Origin: Promethearchaeota archaeon
GTDB taxonomy: Archaea > Asgardarchaeota > Lokiarchaeia > Sigynarchaeales > SOKP01
Direction: 5' to 3'
NCBI GenBank assembly: GCA_019894875.1
Contig: JAGXNR010000106.1
Coordinates: 1-8,756 of the forward strand
Length of the DNA stretch: 8,756 bases
Shown here: one piece after another, positions 5,614 through 8,756 of the stretch
Numbering within the stretch: the stretch's first letter is position 1
Layout of the letters: each line of letters begins with the position of its first letter
Made by a program: the position numbers and the translations under genes
The notes under the pieces: model-generated
What the model was told of the DNA's origin: nothing
The model's database searches: none
Seen by the model: the letters and a program-made list of their open reading frames with translations, nothing else

Positions 5614-5862
5614 GTGGAAAGAATACCATCAATTAAAAAATTGGCAGTGGACAAATCTTTAAAAGAGATTTTAAAGGATAAATACCCAGATGATTGGAAA
5701 GAAATAGTGAAATGTGTTGAAGATGCCATCGATGCTGGTCATGAGGGCGATGCTTTAGAGGCACAAATAGAAACGTGTCTACAAGGAATTAGTGCTATTG
5801 CCCCTGAAGATCGAGACGCTATAAAAAAAATTCCTAGGAGTTTCATCCATATCGGTGGTTAA
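5614..5862 (+). CDS. 82-residue peptide with C-terminal Gly-Gly; candidate RiPP precursor
   Basis: A small protein just upstream (157 bases) and in the same direction as a B12-binding radical SAM enzyme. I do not recognise its family. Seen: almost entirely helix-forming residues at 12-62, two Cys (34 and 55), an acidic middle (DAIDAGHEGDALEAQ), then APEDRDAIKKIPRSFIHIGG at the C-terminus. No signal peptide or membrane helix. Inference: helical leader plus short C-terminal core with ring-bearing and hydrophobic residues (P, F, I, H), consistent with a peptide substrate of the neighbouring enzyme. Start is uncertain: GTG 5614 lies inside GAGGTGG, which itself looks like a Shine-Dalgarno; if so, translation would begin at a non-standard ATA at 5623, or at TTG 5641 or GTG 5647. 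The frame is closed upstream by TAA at 5572-5574. The C-terminal GG also recalls ubiquitin-like modifiers, but the helical content argues against a beta-grasp fold. Confidence is higher that it is a gene than that it is a precursor. Confidence 0.8.
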   Translation: MERIPSIKKLAVDKSLKEILKDKYPDDWKEIVKCVEDAIDAGHEGDALEAQIETCLQGISAIAPEDRDAIKKIPRSFIHIGG

Positions 5863-6019
5863 TTAATCAACAGAAATGAAGAACTTAAGAAAGTTTTATA
5901 TTTTATTCAATCCTAAATTACTTTTTTTAAATATTAGAAATATAATATTATTTGAACTAGTTCATTAAGATTTTTCTTTAAGATATTTTAATATTAAAAC
6001 AATAATTCTACCGAAATGA

Positions 6020-8260
6020 TTGTATTTGATCAAGAAATCTCTTGATATATTGATGGTTTTTCCTTCTGGTGGGGATGTAATATACACCCACTTTAATTTT
6101 CATTTAGGATCGGCATACATAATAGCATATGTAAGGGATCATGGTTTTAACGCTGAGCAATTTATATCAAATGAGACGTATAATGTTAAAGAATGTGTTA
6201 AACAAATTTTGAAATTAAATCCTAGAATTGTTGGATTTACTGTTTATGAGAAAAACTACATGCAATGTGTATTGATAAGTAATGGATTGAAGTCTTACAA
6301 ACCAGAACTAATTACCATTTTTGGTGGACCCACTCCTACTGTTCAATCTAAAGAAATTATGGAAACCAATAGTAGCGTTGATATTTGTGTTAGACAAGAA
6401 GGAGAAGAAACAGTTCTTGAATTATTATCCGCTTTTTCTAAAGTTAATTACAATCAAAAATTAGTTGATTTGCCTAATATTAAAGGTATTACTTTTAGAG
6501 ATGCTAATAGAGTTGTTTCTACTCCAGAATCCAACGTTTTATTTTCAAATCGATTTGTAAAGAATTATTTAGATAAATATCCCTCCCCCTACCTTTCAAA
6601 AGTCATCCCCGTATCTTATGCATATCTTATAGGGATAATTACAGCTAGAGGATGTAACCAAAATTGTACTTATTGTAATTGTGCAGTACTCAGCAAAAGA
6701 AATTTATATTTCCACTCTATAGAGAGAGTAATTGAAGAATTAACGTTAATAAGTAAGCATAAAGAGTTTTTGGGACCTATTCCTATCTATGATGATGGTT
6801 TTACAATAATACCTGAAAGGGCTAAAAGGATATGTGAAGCTATTATTGAAAATGACATCAAAGTACCATTACTTTGCGCTACACGTTGTGATAAGATCAC
6901 CAAAGATTTATTAGATCTAATGAAGCAAGCAGGTTTTGAGGCGGTGGGATTCTCTTTAGAAAGTGCAGTCCCAAAGGTTTTAAGAGCAATAGGGAAGGTC
7001 ACTCCTCCGGGAAGTCTAAAACCCGAATTTGATAAGGAAATTGGTTTTATTAACAGATTTAAAGAAATGACGACATATGCTAAAAAAATAGGGATAGAAT
7101 CAGTATTTATTAGCATAATGCTTGGATTACCAGGTGAATCAATTCAAGATGCACAAAAAACTATAGAGTTTATAAATAAGTTAAATATTGATGATTATAG
7201 TCATAACTTTCTTCATATTTTCAAAGGTACACCATTATATCAAAACCATGAGAAGTACGGATATGAAATTAAACCATTAGGTAAAAAAAATAATATATTG
7301 TTAAGAAATAATTTTCCTTTTGATGTAAACAAAATAAAATTAGGCAAAAACTGTTCAAAAATAGTAGGTAGTAAGGTTGCTGACTATAATACAATCAATA
7401 CTTTGTCGTTTAATCCAAAAAGAATAAATCAAAAATTATTTTTTGATAATGTAATAATTAATTCTGATGTTATAAAGCCGTCTTTAGTAAAATGGTTACA
7501 AGAAAACCTCGCTATAAACGGAGCAATTATCCATATTCATTCTAATAAAGTAGCATTAATGGAGCTGGAGCAAATAAATATTAAAACTCTATATAATAAT
7601 TTTTCACCAACAATGAACTATGAAAGTTATTTCTGGGAGAATTTTGATAATAAAACCGTTTTAAAGTCAGGAAGGATGATTCATTATGATGAACGTATTG
7701 GCTTGCCTATAAAAGTAGTAAACACATATGTAGCATTGAAAGAATTCAATGAAGGGAATAATGATATGCGTTATACAATATGTCAAGATCAAGCAACAAG
7801 TGATACAAAAGCACTTTTTGATTTATTAATTAAGATGGGCAAAAGGAAAAGTTCTTTCAAATATCTTTTTAACAGGAGATCTTTACCTTACTTTCAATGT
7901 CTATGTAGATGGACGGGTAGTCGAGCAAATTGCTTGAAAATGGAAACAGCTATAATTTGTGATGACGATTCTATTCGAATTTGTTGGCATTCAGATCCAA
8001 TTGGGAAAATTGAGCTGTCATTTTCGGAAATTATTCAAAATTTAGAAAATTTAAAGAAAAAAATAATCGACTCAAGGAAGTGTAATCAATGTATTCAAAA
8101 TAAAATTTGTATAAAATGTTTGTTCCCATTCCCCATAAATTCCGAAGAATATTGTAAATATAAAAATACTCTTAATACGATTGAAGCTGCTAGAATGGTG
8201 AATGTATTTTACACGATAAAAGATTTTTTTATGGATCCAATTTCTTATCTAGATTTCTGA
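6020..8260 (+). CDS. B12-binding radical SAM enzyme with SPASM-like C-terminus; candidate peptide maturase
   Basis: A 746-residue protein in three parts. Residues about 8-140: a Rossmann-type B12-binding domain (DILMVFPSGG start, VGFTVYEKNY, FGGPTPT at 101-107, CVRQEGEETV); it lacks the DxHxxG His, as is usual for B12-radical SAM proteins. Residues about 200-410: radical SAM core with CNQNCTYC (Cys212, 216, 219; CxxxCxxC) binding the 4Fe-4S cluster, and the later landmarks VGFSLES, LGLPGES and KGTPLY. Residues about 430-620 have no motif I recognise and may bind the substrate. Residues about 627-712: Cys-rich, with Cys627, 629, 638, 647, 655 and then C688-x2-C691-x5-C697-x2-C700 and Cys712, close to the SPASM auxiliary-cluster pattern. 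Family knowledge: SPASM proteins often modify ribosomal peptides, and B12 members often methylate unreactive carbons. Inference: it modifies the 82-residue peptide upstream. Start: TGA at 6017-6019 closes the frame, so TTG 6020 (or TTG 6026) is used; the first in-frame ATG (6053) would remove the first beta strand. Other B12-radical SAM chemistry, including on small molecules, is not excluded. Confidence 0.95.
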   Translation: MYLIKKSLDILMVFPSGGDVIYTHFNFHLGSAYIIAYVRDHGFNAEQFISNETYNVKECVKQILKLNPRIVGFTVYEKNYMQCVLISNGLKSYKPELITIFGGPTPTVQSKEIMETNSSVDICVRQEGEETVLELLSAFSKVNYNQKLVDLPNIKGITFRDANRVVSTPESNVLFSNRFVKNYLDKYPSPYLSKVIPVSYAYLIGIITARGCNQNCTYCNCAVLSKRNLYFHSIERVIEELTLISKHKEFLGPIPIYDDGFTIIPERAKRICEAIIENDIKVPLLCATRCDKITKDLLDLMKQAGFEAVGFSLESAVPKVLRAIGKVTPPGSLKPEFDKEIGFINRFKEMTTYAKKIGIESVFISIMLGLPGESIQDAQKTIEFINKLNIDDYSHNFLHIFKGTPLYQNHEKYGYEIKPLGKKNNILLRNNFPFDVNKIKLGKNCSKIVGSKVADYNTINTLSFNPKRINQKLFFDNVIINSDVIKPSLVKWLQENLAINGAIIHIHSNKVALMELEQINIKTLYNNFSPTMNYESYFWENFDNKTVLKSGRMIHYDERIGLPIKVVNTYVALKEFNEGNNDMRYTICQDQATSDTKALFDLLIKMGKRKSSFKYLFNRRSLPYFQCLCRWTGSRANCLKMETAIICDDDSIRICWHSDPIGKIELSFSEIIQNLENLKKKIIDSRKCNQCIQNKICIKCLFPFPINSEEYCKYKNTLNTIEAARMVNVFYTIKDFFMDPISYLDF

Positions 8261-8440
8261 TATTTCCAATTAAATAATTATTTTCCAAAAACAAGAAGAG
8301 CAAAATACAATATTTTAACCTAAACCTATAAAAAAATCTTTAAGTTATATTTTCTTCTATTGTTTTGATTAGATAAAAAAGCATAAGTTTTCTAATATTT
8401 AATATTACGATAAAATTTTTTCTAATACTGTAGAATTAAT

Positions 8441-8756
8441 ATGGAGCTAAACAATTTTCCAATTCTGTTATCAATGGAATTAAAAAGTATATACCAACTA
8501 ATATATAAAGCCAAATTTGAGGAAGCACTCGAACTTATTGAAATTTTCGAGAAAAAAAGAAAAAAAGCTTCTAAGGATGAATTATCCTGCCTTATTTTAA
8601 AAGGAAGGATATATTGCTATATAGAAAGATATAAATTAGCTATTAAAGTTGGTGAACTTGTTTATCAACTCTGTCAAAAATTAGGGTGTATTACAGAATC
8701 TATTGATGCCCTCATTTTCAAAGCACATATGGTTTATCTCGGGCAGATAGATGAAG
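8441..8756 (+). CDS. TPR-like helical-repeat protein, 5' part only
   Basis: An open frame of 105 codons from ATG 8441 to the right edge with no stop. The frame is closed upstream by TAA at 8423-8425; an in-frame ATG at 8474 is a possible later start. Seen: paired amphipathic helices of TPR type, for example LIYKAKFEEALELIEIFEKK and LKGRIYCYIERYKLAIKVGE, then SIDALIFKAHMVYLGQIDE at the edge. Repeats of about 34-40 residues are consistent with TPR or TPR-like repeats. No DNA-binding or enzymatic domain is present in the visible part; one may follow beyond the window. No Shine-Dalgarno is seen. It is 180 bases downstream of the radical SAM gene and could be separate from it. Specific role unknown. 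Confidence 0.85.
   Translation, partial: MELNNFPILLSMELKSIYQLIYKAKFEEALELIEIFEKKRKKASKDELSCLILKGRIYCYIERYKLAIKVGELVYQLCQKLGCITESIDALIFKAHMVYLGQIDE

Noticed and set aside
5609..5662. ATG at 5609 as start of the small peptide
   Set aside because: Out of frame and stops after 17 codons.
5614..5862. Ubiquitin-like/SAMP modifier because of the C-terminal GG and length
   Set aside because: The sequence is predicted helical throughout, with no alternating beta-strand pattern of a beta-grasp fold, and no E1-like or protease gene is in the window.
5930..6000. AATATT-type inverted repeats before the radical SAM gene
   Set aside because: Simple AT-rich words expected by chance at this composition.
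6016..6045. ATG at 6016 as start of the radical SAM gene
   Set aside because: It is in another frame and hits TGA after nine codons; the enzyme frame opens only at TTG 6020.
6787..7116. 109-residue minus-strand frame
   Set aside because: Antisense to the radical SAM core, whose motifs in this stretch (VGFSLES, LGLPGES region) are clearly the coding ones.

Overview
The window is very AT-rich and reads as archaeal, most likely from an Asgard archaeon of the Lokiarchaeia type. Three things point there: two tandem Rab/Ras-like small GTPases with complete G1-G5 motifs, large winged-helix/TPR proteins, and archaeal-style TATA boxes close to start codons with few Shine-Dalgarno sites. This is inference from gene content; there is no rRNA or other phylogenetic marker in the window.

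Layout. (1) Positions 2452-1, minus strand: the first 817 codons of a large protein with winged-helix modules at the N-terminus and a long TPR array, running off the left edge. Its start is a TTG. (2) Positions about 2698-3955, plus strand, divergent from it: four small unrecognised genes. The first two have copies of the same upstream DNA, and all four proteins carry a variant of a short LNP(K/R)YFE-like motif, so they look like a diverged small-protein family. The last three probably form an operon: the first has a TATA box at leaderless distance, the next two have Shine-Dalgarno sequences, and the unit ends at a GC-rich hairpin plus T-run at 4023-4058. (3) Positions 4213-5427: the two GTPases, about 70% identical, from a tandem duplication. 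(4) Positions 5614-8260: an 82-residue helical peptide with a C-terminal Gly-Gly, followed by a 746-residue B12-binding radical SAM enzyme with a Cys-rich SPASM-like C-terminus. This is the architecture of a RiPP (ribosomally made, post-translationally modified peptide) precursor and maturase pair, and is the best candidate here for an undescribed system. (5) Positions 8441-8756: the start of another helical-repeat (TPR-like) protein, cut by the right edge.

How the parts may work together: only the precursor/maturase pairing and the small-gene operon have sequence support. A regulatory link between the HTH-TPR protein and the divergent small genes is possible, because it resembles HTH-TPR peptide-sensing systems, but it is speculative. 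No stretch longer than about 260 bases lacks a gene. I saw no tRNA, rRNA, CRISPR array, transposase or integrase.
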